Below, in pieces: positions 1 to 5,497 of a stretch of 7,363 nt of DNA (position 1 is the stretch's first letter; every line of letters begins with the position of its first letter). Origin of the DNA: Paludibacteraceae bacterium (GTDB taxonomy: Bacteria > Bacteroidota > Bacteroidia > Bacteroidales > Paludibacteraceae); contig JAKSMY010000073.1 of assembly GCA_024400275.1 (NCBI GenBank), positions 1 through 7,363 of the forward strand, written 5' to 3'. The translations under genes and the position numbers were made by a program. Below the pieces are notes generated by a model. It searched no databases. It was not told where the DNA came from and saw nothing but the letters and a program-made list of their open reading frames with translations.

Positions 1-1
1 C

Positions 2-112
2 TTTATACAGGAACTGCGTTCATTAGGTGCAGAAGTCAAAGTCCTTGCCCCTCAATGCCTCGCCAATTGGCTACGCCTTGATGCAGAAAATGTCGTAAAA
101 CTTTATAAATAA
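2..112 (+). CDS. C-terminal end of a putative WYL-domain transcriptional regulator (5' part outside window)
   Basis: Only the last 36 residues are visible, in the frame starting at base 2 and ending with TAA at 110-112. The peptide begins FIQELRSLGAEVKVLAP and ends in VVKLYK. The pattern of an amphipathic helix with a leucine-glycine turn, then a V-x-V-L-x-P strand, then a helix ending in L-Y resembles the extreme C-terminus (WCX extension) of WYL-domain proteins. These are usually DNA-binding regulators with an N-terminal HTH, some of which control defence loci. That assignment rests on a short pattern remembered from the family. The HTH and the WYL core cannot be seen. The next gene starts 26 nt downstream on the same strand, so cotranscription is plausible. 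Confidence 0.5.
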   Translation, partial: FIQELRSLGAEVKVLAPQCLANWLRLDAENVVKLYK

Positions 113-138
113 GAGCAAACCATTAAATTATCAAAATT

Positions 139-699
139 ATGGATGAAAGAAGAAAACTTAATCAACCAATCATTGAATGTGTAATGGCATGTATAAAAGG
201 TTTAAAAAACATCAAGTCTAATCATAAACCTTATGAATATTTGCTTGGACAAGCTATTAGACAATATGCAATACCCATTGAAAATTGGCATTTAACGATT
301 GCAGCACAACAACTATGGAACAACCTAACGAGTGAAGATATTAATAAATTCTTTTACAACGAGACCTTTTGTTGTGATAGAGTCAATAAAACTTGTCTAA
401 AACTTTTTAAGGGTGCAAGCAAACGAGGAGTGGATACGGAAGTATTACAATCTAAATATTTGCGTTTCAACGATGTATTTTCCTGTGAACATACAACACC
501 TGTCAAGATGGTGTGTGATCAATTAATATTGTTGGAAAATCTGTCAGAGGAATCTGTAATGAGTATTTTAGAGAATATTCATATTACTCGCATGTTAAAA
601 GAAGAAGACCATGCAATAAAAGAAAAGTTTCGTAGACAAGGAACATGGAAAGACATTGTGACAAAAGTGTACAATTCTCAAGGTATCGAACTTGTTTAA
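139..699 (+). CDS. Hypothetical protein, 186 aa, AT-rich, function unknown
   Basis: I do not recognise this protein. It is predicted soluble, with no signal peptide or membrane segment, and has several cysteines (C78-C79, C86, C116, C126). The most structured part is residues 108-158: a Glu-His-Thr-Thr-Pro motif (E117-P121), a helix, then an I-T-R-x-L-K-E-E-D segment (149-157). A His-x-x-Pro motif followed by an 'IT..EE' segment is faintly reminiscent of HNH/beta-beta-alpha-metal nucleases, but a full metal site is not visible, so this is only a hint. The ATG follows the putative WYL gene by 26 nt, and no promoter of the TTTG/TAnnTTTG type is visible in the gap, suggesting an operon. G+C is about 33% over 181-660 (157 of 480) against 50% inside the sigma gene (120 of 240 over 1321-1560), which suggests horizontal acquisition. 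The intact reading frame supports a real gene. Confidence 0.75.
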   Translation: MDERRKLNQPIIECVMACIKGLKNIKSNHKPYEYLLGQAIRQYAIPIENWHLTIAAQQLWNNLTSEDINKFFYNETFCCDRVNKTCLKLFKGASKRGVDTEVLQSKYLRFNDVFSCEHTTPVKMVCDQLILLENLSEESVMSILENIHITRMLKEEDHAIKEKFRRQGTWKDIVTKVYNSQGIELV

Positions 700-719
700 C
701 AAACTTAATACAAAGTAAT

Positions 720-818
720 ATGGAAAACGATAAACAAATGTCTATAGTTACGGAATTTGATGTAGAAACTGAACAGCAAAAATTAGAAATGGAGAAAAGG
801 AGAATTGAAGAGCTTTGA
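720..818 (+). CDS. Possible 32-aa micro-protein or gene remnant
   Basis: An ATG 20 nt after the preceding stop opens a 32-codon frame ending in TGA. The peptide is highly charged: an acidic N-terminal half, then a Glu/Lys/Arg-rich helix (EMEKRRIEEL) that stops abruptly. It could be a short cotranscribed protein with coiled-coil character, the surviving N-terminus of a longer broken gene, or chance. No ribosome binding site is evident, as is normal for this group. Nothing recognisable continues in the other frames downstream. Confidence 0.3.
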   Translation: MENDKQMSIVTEFDVETEQQKLEMEKRRIEEL

Positions 819-868
819 AAAATAAGGTAAATCTTAAATATCGTCAGTTTTGAGGTGAGCGTACCGCA

Positions 869-901
869 AACGAGCGATGAACGAAGGATGAACGAACGAT
901 T
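869..901. repeat. Tandem array of three 11-bp units (AACGAnCGATG type)
   Basis: Three contiguous 11-bp units occupy 869-879, 880-890 and 891-901: AACGAGCGATG, AACGAAGGATG and AACGAACGATT. They differ from each other at one to three positions. The array lies in non-coding DNA immediately before the hairpin at 903-932. The unit length equals that of the second, sequence-unrelated array at 977-1042. Function is unknown. Confidence 0.75.
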
Positions 902-902
902 A

Positions 903-932
903 GGGGACGAGATGCACAACGCATTTCGCCCC
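903..932. repeat. Strong imperfect hairpin, REP-like intergenic element
   Basis: GGGG-A-CGAGATGC (903-915) pairs with GCATTTCG-CCCC (921-932) around an ACAAC loop. This gives twelve pairs with one bulged A and one G-T wobble in the RNA sense. Both ends are G/C runs and the sequence after it is ATAATTATTAATAAT rather than a T-run, so it is not a canonical intrinsic terminator for the upstream genes, although it could protect a transcript 3' end. Dispersed GC-rich palindromes of this kind are common between genes in Bacteroidales genomes. Whether this one is repeated elsewhere cannot be seen here. Confidence 0.6.
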
Positions 933-935
933 ATA

Positions 936-947
936 ATTATTAATAAT
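936..947. repeat. Perfect 12-bp AT palindrome
   Basis: ATTATTAATAAT is its own reverse complement and lies 3 bp after the GC-rich hairpin. It could be a binding site for a dimeric or nucleoid protein, but AT-rich DNA produces such palindromes by chance fairly often, so only the symmetry itself is claimed. Confidence 0.4.
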
Positions 948-976
948 CGTATATCCGTCAGTCGATAGCGTATGCT

Positions 977-1042
977 TAATCATAAAGAAATCATAAAGCA
1001 ATCGTAAAGGAATCATAAAGGAATAGTAAAGGAATTATATAG
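977..1042. repeat. Tandem array of six 11-bp units (nAATCATAAAG)
   Basis: Six contiguous 11-bp units run from 977 to 1042: TAATCATAAAG, AAATCATAAAG, CAATCGTAAAG, GAATCATAAAG, GAATAGTAAAG and GAATTATATAG. Within the unit, AAT (positions 2-4), TA (7-8), A (10) and G (11) are invariant, and divergence grows toward the 3' end. There are no spacers, so this is not CRISPR. Each unit is roughly one helical turn, so its A/T tracts fall on the same face of the helix. The array ends 37 bp before the -33 element of the tRNA/sigma-factor promoter. That position would suit intrinsic bending, an upstream activating region or a multi-site protein array, which is inference. Confidence 0.85.
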
Positions 1043-1079
1043 GAAAATCGGCTGAAAGGGAGGTAAAATCTAAAAAAAA

Positions 1080-1111
1080 TTTGCGTATATCAAAATTTTT
1101 TTGTATCTTTG
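1080..1111 (+). promoter_or_regulatory. Bacteroidetes-type promoter of the tRNA-Arg/rpoD unit
   Basis: A -33 TTTG (1080-1083) is separated by 20 bp from a perfect -7 TAnnTTTG (TATCTTTG, 1104-1111). This is the consensus recognised by the Bacteroides primary sigma factor. Transcription should start around 1115-1118, giving a leader of roughly 36 nt before the mature tRNA. No other promoter of this type lies between here and the sigma gene. Confidence 0.85.
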
Positions 1112-1114
1112 CGC

Positions 1115-1154
1115 CCTATTTTGCGGTAGTATGCGAAAAACGCCTCAAAATAGG
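1115..1154 (+). promoter_or_regulatory. Leader hairpin that includes the first two bases of the tRNA
   Basis: CCTATTTTG (1115-1123) is perfectly complementary to CAAAATAGG (1146-1154), with a smaller GCG-aaaaa-CGC hairpin nested inside. The 3' arm includes G1 and G2 of the tRNA acceptor stem. In the nascent transcript this leader stem would compete with the acceptor stem and could influence RNase P processing. The pairing is seen directly; a regulatory role is inferred. Confidence 0.5.
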
Positions 1155-1226
1155 TCCGGTAGCTCAGTTGGATAGAGCAACAGCCTTCTAAGCTGTGGGT
1201 CCCGGGTTCGACTCCCGGCCGGATCA
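1153..1226 (+). tRNA. tRNA-Arg, anticodon UCU
   Basis: A full cloverleaf can be folded by eye. The acceptor stem is GGTCCGG/CCGGATC with one G-T pair. The D arm is GCTC/GAGC with an AGTTGGATA loop. The anticodon stem is ACAGC/GCTGT with loop CTTCTAA, giving anticodon TCT at positions 34-36. The variable loop is GGGTC, and the T arm is CCGGG/CCCGG with the loop TTCGACT. The discriminator is A at 1226. CCA is not encoded (the next bases are CAC), so the CCA-adding enzyme is needed. It decodes AGA/AGG. It sits 20 nt upstream of the sigma factor gene and appears to share its promoter. Confidence 0.95.
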
Positions 1227-1246
1227 CACTAAAAAGCATTTAACCT

Positions 1247-2107
1247 ATGCGTCAACTAAAAATTACAAAATCCATCACCAACCGTGAGTCCGCCTCTTTG
1301 GATAAATATCTGCAAGAGATAGGTCGCGAGGACTTGGTGACCGTAGAAGAAGAAGTAGAATTGGCAGGTCGTATCCGTAATGGCGACCGCGCTGCCCTGG
1401 AACGCCTGACACGCGCCAATCTCCGCTTTGTGGTGTCCGTAGCCAAGCAATATCAAAACCAAGGTTTGAGCCTGCCGGACCTGATTAACGAAGGTAATTT
1501 GGGACTTATCAAAGCAGCCGAGAAATTCGATGAAACCAGAGGTTTCAAGTTTATTTCCTACGCCGTTTGGTGGATTCGCCAATCTATCTTGCAAGCCTTG
1601 GCCGAGCAGTCCCGTATCGTACGTTTGCCCCTTAACCAAGTCGGTTCGCTGAACAAAATAAACAAAGCCTATCAACGTTTTGAGCAGGAATACGAGCGTA
1701 AACCCTCCGCAGAAGAGTTGGCAGAGGTATTGGATATGCCAGTCGATAAAATAGCCGACACGCTGAAAATGTCCGGCCGTCATGTATCGGTTGACGCACC
1801 CTTTGTAGAAGGAGAAGACAACTGCCTGATTGATATCATGCCCAACGAAGACAGCCCCAATGCAGACCGTGGACTTATCAACGAGTCGCTTTCCCGGGAA
1901 ATAGACCGCGCACTGAACACTCTGACGGCAAGGGAGGCTGATATTCTTCGCAAGTTCTTCGGAATAGGCATGCCGGAGAAAACATTAGAGGAGATAGGCG
2001 ACGACCTGCATCTCACGCGCGAGCGCGTGCGCCAAATTAAGGAGAAAGCAATACGCAAACTGAAGACATCGTCCAAGAGCCGTATATTAAAAACGTATCT
2101 TGGGTAA
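1247..2107 (+). CDS. rpoD: RNA polymerase sigma factor, RpoD/SigA family (286 aa)
   Basis: This is a group 1/2 sigma-70 factor directing RNA polymerase to promoters. Region 1.2 lies at about 14-47. Regions 2.1-2.4 lie at about 50-122, with the core-binding segment around [13 protein letters not shown] (78-90) and the -10-reading [10 protein letters not shown] (105-114). Region 3 lies at about 130-205. Region 4 lies at about 218-280, with the [26 protein letters not shown] (246-268). Region 1.1 and the non-conserved insert are absent, as usual in Bacteroidetes, where primary sigma factors are about 286 aa. The N-terminus [22 protein letters not shown] fixes the ATG. The gap to the tRNA is 20 nt with no promoter inside, and a terminator follows. 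Region 3 and 4 sequence (e.g. [21 protein letters not shown] and the [14 protein letters not shown] end) differs from the canonical Bacteroides sequence as I remember it, so this may be a paralog rather than the main RpoD. Confidence 0.95.
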   Translation: MRQLKITKSITNRESASLDKYLQEIGREDLVTVEEEVELAGRIRNGDRAALERLTRANLRFVVSVAKQYQNQGLSLPDLINEGNLGLIKAAEKFDETRGFKFISYAVWWIRQSILQALAEQSRIVRLPLNQVGSLNKINKAYQRFEQEYERKPSAEELAEVLDMPVDKIADTLKMSGRHVSVDAPFVEGEDNCLIDIMPNEDSPNADRGLINESLSREIDRALNTLTAREADILRKFFGIGMPEKTLEEIGDDLHLTRERVRQIKEKAIRKLKTSSKSRILKTYLG

Positions 2108-2111
2108 AAAT

Positions 2112-2139
2112 AAAAGGCAACCGCTGAGGTTGCTTTTTT
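2112..2139 (+). terminator. Intrinsic terminator after the sigma factor gene
   Basis: GCAACC (2117-2122) pairs with GGTTGC (2128-2133) around a GCTGA loop, followed by six Ts (2134-2139) and preceded by an A-run. It begins 5 nt after the sigma gene stop. The stem is only six strong pairs, extended by a G-T wobble and A-T pairs with the U-tract, so partial read-through into the next gene is plausible. Confidence 0.8.
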
Positions 2140-2150
2140 ACTAATACGAA

Positions 2151-2882
2151 GTGGAGAAAAAAGCGACATATTGGAGATGGGCAGGGTGGCTGGTAAGTAT
2201 TACTGCCATTGTGTACTTGGGGTATAAACTAACTCAGTACGACCATTATGCCGACCTGGCTTATTCGTTGCAACATGCCGGTGCCGTAGAATGGTGTGCT
2301 TTGACAATATCTGCACTTTTGATACCTATTCAATTATGGGCAGAAGTTCATCGTTGGAAATGGACTTTACGGGGTTGGAAAGACATCTCTGTTTATGACG
2401 GTTGGAGGCAGGTTTTGACGGGTAGCGTGGCAGGTTTTCTTACCCCTTATCGGGCAGGTGATATACCGGCACGATTGGTGATGGCAGGTCTGACAATCGA
2501 TAAAGACCAACTGAAAGCCAACGGTTGGGCATGGCTGAAAGACTGGCGCAAATGGTTCCCGGTTATTGTCTGGACGATAATACGCTATCTACTATGGGGG
2601 GTGCAACTATGGGGCGTTCTCCGGTTTGCGGGCGTCGAACTCACATGGATACAAGCCATCAGCAGCATCGCGATGTATTATGTTATAATCAGCATTATGC
2701 CCTCGTTGCCGGCGGCAGAGGTAGTACTAAAAGGCGGTTGGGCTGTACTGATTTTTGGACAATACACAGAAAATGTCGCCGCCATCACGTTGGCAGTCAG
2801 CCTAATTTGGATTTTTAATACAATTATGCCCGTTTTATTTGGTAGTTTGGGAAAAATTTTGTACTTTTGCAAGCAAAAGTAA
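2151..2882 (+). CDS. Short integral membrane protein, LPG-synthase-TM / flippase-like family (UPF0104-like)
   Basis: This 243-aa protein has hydrophobic segments at about 12-27, 48-66, 134-160, 166-184, 193-204 and 207-230. Two landmarks match the lysylphosphatidylglycerol-synthase transmembrane / flippase-like family. One is a re-entrant G-x-x-x-G-x-x-TP-x-R-x-G-D stretch (91-104), where most members have TPxRxGE. The other is a P-x-x-P-A-A-E segment (184-190), corresponding to the family PxPGGxGxxE motif. Such proteins act in the cytoplasmic membrane and are linked to lipid or polyprenyl-linked glycan translocation; the substrate here is unknown. Family members are usually about 300-340 aa, so this one is short and probably lacks some central helices. 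The start is GTG: an in-frame TAA lies 7 nt upstream and the first in-frame ATG is far too late. No promoter is visible between the sigma-gene terminator and the start, so expression probably depends on read-through. Confidence 0.7.
   Translation: MEKKATYWRWAGWLVSITAIVYLGYKLTQYDHYADLAYSLQHAGAVEWCALTISALLIPIQLWAEVHRWKWTLRGWKDISVYDGWRQVLTGSVAGFLTPYRAGDIPARLVMAGLTIDKDQLKANGWAWLKDWRKWFPVIVWTIIRYLLWGVQLWGVLRFAGVELTWIQAISSIAMYYVIISIMPSLPAAEVVLKGGWAVLIFGQYTENVAAITLAVSLIWIFNTIMPVLFGSLGKILYFCKQK
2838..2869 (+). promoter_or_regulatory. malQ promoter, inside the end of the membrane protein gene
   Basis: A -33 TTTG (2838-2841), a 20-bp spacer and a perfect -7 TAnnTTTG (TACTTTTG, 2862-2869) lie within the last codons of the upstream gene. 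Transcription is expected to start near 2874-2876, giving a 5' UTR of about 30 nt before the malQ ATG. Confidence 0.8.
2862..2881. promoter_or_regulatory. Inverted repeat over the malQ -7 element and start site (operator candidate)
   Basis: The nine bases TACTTTTGC (2862-2870) are followed after AA by their exact complement GCAAAAGTA (2873-2881). The left arm contains the whole -7 element, and the right arm spans the expected transcription start and the stop codon of the upstream gene. A dimeric repressor bound here would block initiation. The symmetry is certain; operator function is a guess, since the site could equally be constrained by coding and promoter sequence. Confidence 0.4.
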
Positions 2883-2905
2883 AAAACACATAATTTTATA
2901 ATACT

Positions 2906-5494
2906 ATGAATGTACATTTTCAAATCAATTATCGTACTGTTTACGGACAGGAACTATGCCTTATCCAATTGGGCGATAAGGCCAAATACACGGAGGCGCA
3001 ACCTCTATTCATGAGTTGCCACGGACAAGATTGTTGGGTGGCGGAAGTGTCCCTTCCCGCCGGTTCGTTTGCCTATAAATACGCTATTCATACCCAAGAA
3101 GGATTCTTTATCTATGAATCGGGCAACAACCGCGAGATTGAACTTCGCGCAGCCGACAAGCAAATTTTTGTGCATGATTATTGGCAATCCGTTGACTATG
3201 AGAAAGCCTTTTACACGACGGCTTTTCTGAAGTCACTCTTCCGCCGTACGCCAAAGAGTGGGCAACTGAAGGCGGCTGCATCGGTAGCCAAATCGAATGT
3301 ACGTTTCTCTATCGATTTGCCACAAATTCTGCCCTGTCAAGGAGTTGCCATTATGGGTAATATACCCGAACTGGGCAACTGGGACGAGAAGAAAAAAGTG
3401 GTAATGGACGACCATAACTTCCCGGTTTGGCGCGCCAACATAAGCGTCAAAGCCAATGAGATATTTGAGTATAAATACGTGGTGTATGACAAAGCAACGG
3501 ACAAGATTGTGGACCTCGAATATGGCGAGAACCGCCATGTGTGGGGCGTGCAGAAAGGTGTTGTCGTCCTGCAAAACGACCGTTCTTTCCGTCGCACACA
3601 ACCCCGTTGGAAAGGTGCCGGCGTAGCCGTTCCGGTATTCAGTCTGCGTACCGAAGAAGGTTTCGGAATAGGCGAATATCAAGATCTGAAGAAAATGGCA
3701 GAGTGGGCGGTGATGACAGGAATGAAGATAATTCAGACTTTGCCTATCAACGACACCACCCTTACCCACACCAATTTAGACAGTTATCCATATAGCCCCG
3801 TCAGCGTCTTTGCCCTGCACCCCATTTATATCAACATCGAAAAAATGGGTAAGCTGACACCTGCTCAACGTAAGAAATACGAAGCAACCAAAAAGGAATT
3901 CAACGCCAAGAGTTTTGCCGATTATCAGGTGGTTTATGACGAAAAGATGAAATACTTCAAAGCCATCTTTAAGGCCGAAAAAGAGGCTGTGTTTGCAAGC
4001 ACCGAATACAAGACATTCTTCGATAAGAACAAGACATGGCTGGAACCCTACGCTGCTTTTATGGCAAAACGCGACAAGCAGACCAAAGATTTCTATTATT
4101 TCCTGCAATATCACGCAGACCGCCAATTGGCAGACGCAGTGGCTTATGCTCACTCTATCGGCGTAGCCATGAAAGGCGATATACCTATCGGCATTAACCC
4201 CAACAGCGTGGACGCCTATGAGAACCCTGAATTATTCAACCTGAAAGCCAGCGCAGGTGCACCGCCTGATGATTTCGACGCTCGTGGTCAGAACTGGGGA
4301 TTCCCGACCTATAACTGGGACGTGATGGCAAAAGACAACTACGATTGGTGGAAACGTCGTTTCGGTAAAATGGCAGACTATTTTGACGCTTATCGTATTG
4401 ACCACATTTTAGGTATGTTCCGCATTTGGCAAATGCGTAAGACCGACGTTTGGGGACTATGCGGACATTTCTGCCCTGCTCTTCCCTATAGCTTGCAAGA
4501 CCTGTGGAACATGGGTGTCAAACTGGACGAAGACCGTATGACCAAGCCCTATATACGCAGCAATTTCTTAGGCGATGTATTCGGTTTTGACACAGACTAT
4601 GCCAAGGAAAAATTCCTATTAACCAACGATGGCTATGTCTATTATTTCCGTCCGGAATTTGATACGCAAGTCAAAGTGCAGGAATACTTTGAAAAAGGAG
4701 AAGGCAAAAACCTGCCGGAAGGTCAGCGTGTCAATCTGATGAATGGACTTATCTACCTGCACTGCGAGGTATTGTTTGTCCGTGACCAGAAAAACGACAA
4801 CCTACTGCACCCGCGTATCAGTATCTATCAGAGCCATAGTTTCAACGAACTGTATCAGGATCAGAAAGACGTTATCATGGGTATCTACAACGACTATTTC
4901 TTCCACCGTCACAACGATTTCTGGCGTGGAAGTGCCATGAGCAAGATACCCACGTTAATCAATTCGACCGGCATGCTCTGCTGTGGCGAGGATTTAGGTA
5001 TGGTACCCGAATGTGTACCGCAAGTAATGCACGAGTTGCAGATACTGAGTCTGGAAATCCAACGTATGCCCAAAGACCCGACTATTCTGTTTGCCCACCC
5101 TGCCGACGCTCCTTACCTAAGCGTTTGCACAACCGGCACACACGACACCAATCCTCTGCGTGCATGGTGGGAGGAAGATAGAGAAAAGACCCAACGTTTC
5201 TACAACGAACAAATGGGTTGGTGGGGAGAAGCACCCCAAGAAATGACACCGGAGATAGCTGAGTTTATTATCAACCAGCACATGTACAGTCCGGCCATGT
5301 GGGCTATCTTACCGCTGCAAGACTGGTTGGCTATTGACGGAGAGGTACGCATCAAAGACGTTCACGCCGACCGTATCAACCTGCCTTCCAATCCTCGTCA
5401 TTTCTGGAATTACCGTATGCACATCAGCGTTGAGGACCTGAAGAACCAAGTCGCTCTGAATGAAAAAATAAAGAAACTGACAAGTGTGAGGTAA
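2906..5494 (+). CDS. malQ: 4-alpha-glucanotransferase (GH77, amylomaltase/DPE2-like) with two N-terminal CBM20 domains
   Basis: Transfers alpha-1,4-glucan segments between maltodextrins, releasing glucose or short donors. No signal peptide is present, so it is cytoplasmic. The order is a CBM20-like starch-binding domain (about 1-95, with W44 and the YKYAI strand), a linker, a second CBM20 (about 131-225, with the typical GNIPELGNWD at 151-160 and EYKYVVYD at 188-195), then a GH77 catalytic domain (about 234-855). Catalytic landmarks are the nucleophile D499 in YRIDH (496-500), the acid/base E695 in GEDLGMVP (694-701), and the transition-state Asp D747 in GTHDT (744-748). The segment GDIPIGINPNSVD (424-436) and GAPPDDFDARGQNWG (451-465) are also GH77 signatures. 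At 862 aa it is much longer than the roughly 500-aa plain amylomaltases. The CBM20-CBM20-GH77 order is that of plant DPE2, a family known to act on branched or soluble glucans. It has its own promoter. Confidence 0.95.
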   Translation: MNVHFQINYRTVYGQELCLIQLGDKAKYTEAQPLFMSCHGQDCWVAEVSLPAGSFAYKYAIHTQEGFFIYESGNNREIELRAADKQIFVHDYWQSVDYEKAFYTTAFLKSLFRRTPKSGQLKAAASVAKSNVRFSIDLPQILPCQGVAIMGNIPELGNWDEKKKVVMDDHNFPVWRANISVKANEIFEYKYVVYDKATDKIVDLEYGENRHVWGVQKGVVVLQNDRSFRRTQPRWKGAGVAVPVFSLRTEEGFGIGEYQDLKKMAEWAVMTGMKIIQTLPINDTTLTHTNLDSYPYSPVSVFALHPIYINIEKMGKLTPAQRKKYEATKKEFNAKSFADYQVVYDEKMKYFKAIFKAEKEAVFASTEYKTFFDKNKTWLEPYAAFMAKRDKQTKDFYYFLQYHADRQLADAVAYAHSIGVAMKGDIPIGINPNSVDAYENPELFNLKASAGAPPDDFDARGQNWGFPTYNWDVMAKDNYDWWKRRFGKMADYFDAYRIDHILGMFRIWQMRKTDVWGLCGHFCPALPYSLQDLWNMGVKLDEDRMTKPYIRSNFLGDVFGFDTDYAKEKFLLTNDGYVYYFRPEFDTQVKVQEYFEKGEGKNLPEGQRVNLMNGLIYLHCEVLFVRDQKNDNLLHPRISIYQSHSFNELYQDQKDVIMGIYNDYFFHRHNDFWRGSAMSKIPTLINSTGMLCCGEDLGMVPECVPQVMHELQILSLEIQRMPKDPTILFAHPADAPYLSVCTTGTHDTNPLRAWWEEDREKTQRFYNEQMGWWGEAPQEMTPEIAEFIINQHMYSPAMWAILPLQDWLAIDGEVRIKDVHADRINLPSNPRHFWNYRMHISVEDLKNQVALNEKIKKLTSVR

Positions 5495-5497
5495 AAC

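Noticed and set aside
903..932. Intrinsic terminator for the 139-818 genes
   Set aside because: The stem is strong, but it is followed by mixed A/T sequence instead of a T-run, and it lies about 85 bp after the last possible stop codon.
584..934. Minus-strand open frame of 116 codons
   Set aside because: It overlaps the 186-aa gene, the repeat array and the hairpin, and its translation is low-complexity Ser/Leu/Cys-rich with no recognisable motif.
977..1042. Could the repeats be a CRISPR array?
   Set aside because: The units are 11 bp and directly contiguous, with no spacers, and no cas gene is nearby.
1153..1226. tRNA-Arg as an attachment site for an integrated element carrying the AT-rich genes
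   Set aside because: Elements usually insert at the tRNA 3' end, but here the AT-rich genes lie 5' of the tRNA, no duplicate of the tRNA 3' segment is visible in the window, and no integrase is present.
1256..1783. Minus-strand open frame of 175 codons opposite the sigma factor gene
   Set aside because: It is fully contained in the well-conserved sigma factor coding sequence and has no recognisable domain.
3233..3769. Minus-strand open frame of 178 codons inside malQ
   Set aside because: It is antisense to the second CBM20 and the start of the GH77 domain, which are unmistakable on the plus strand.
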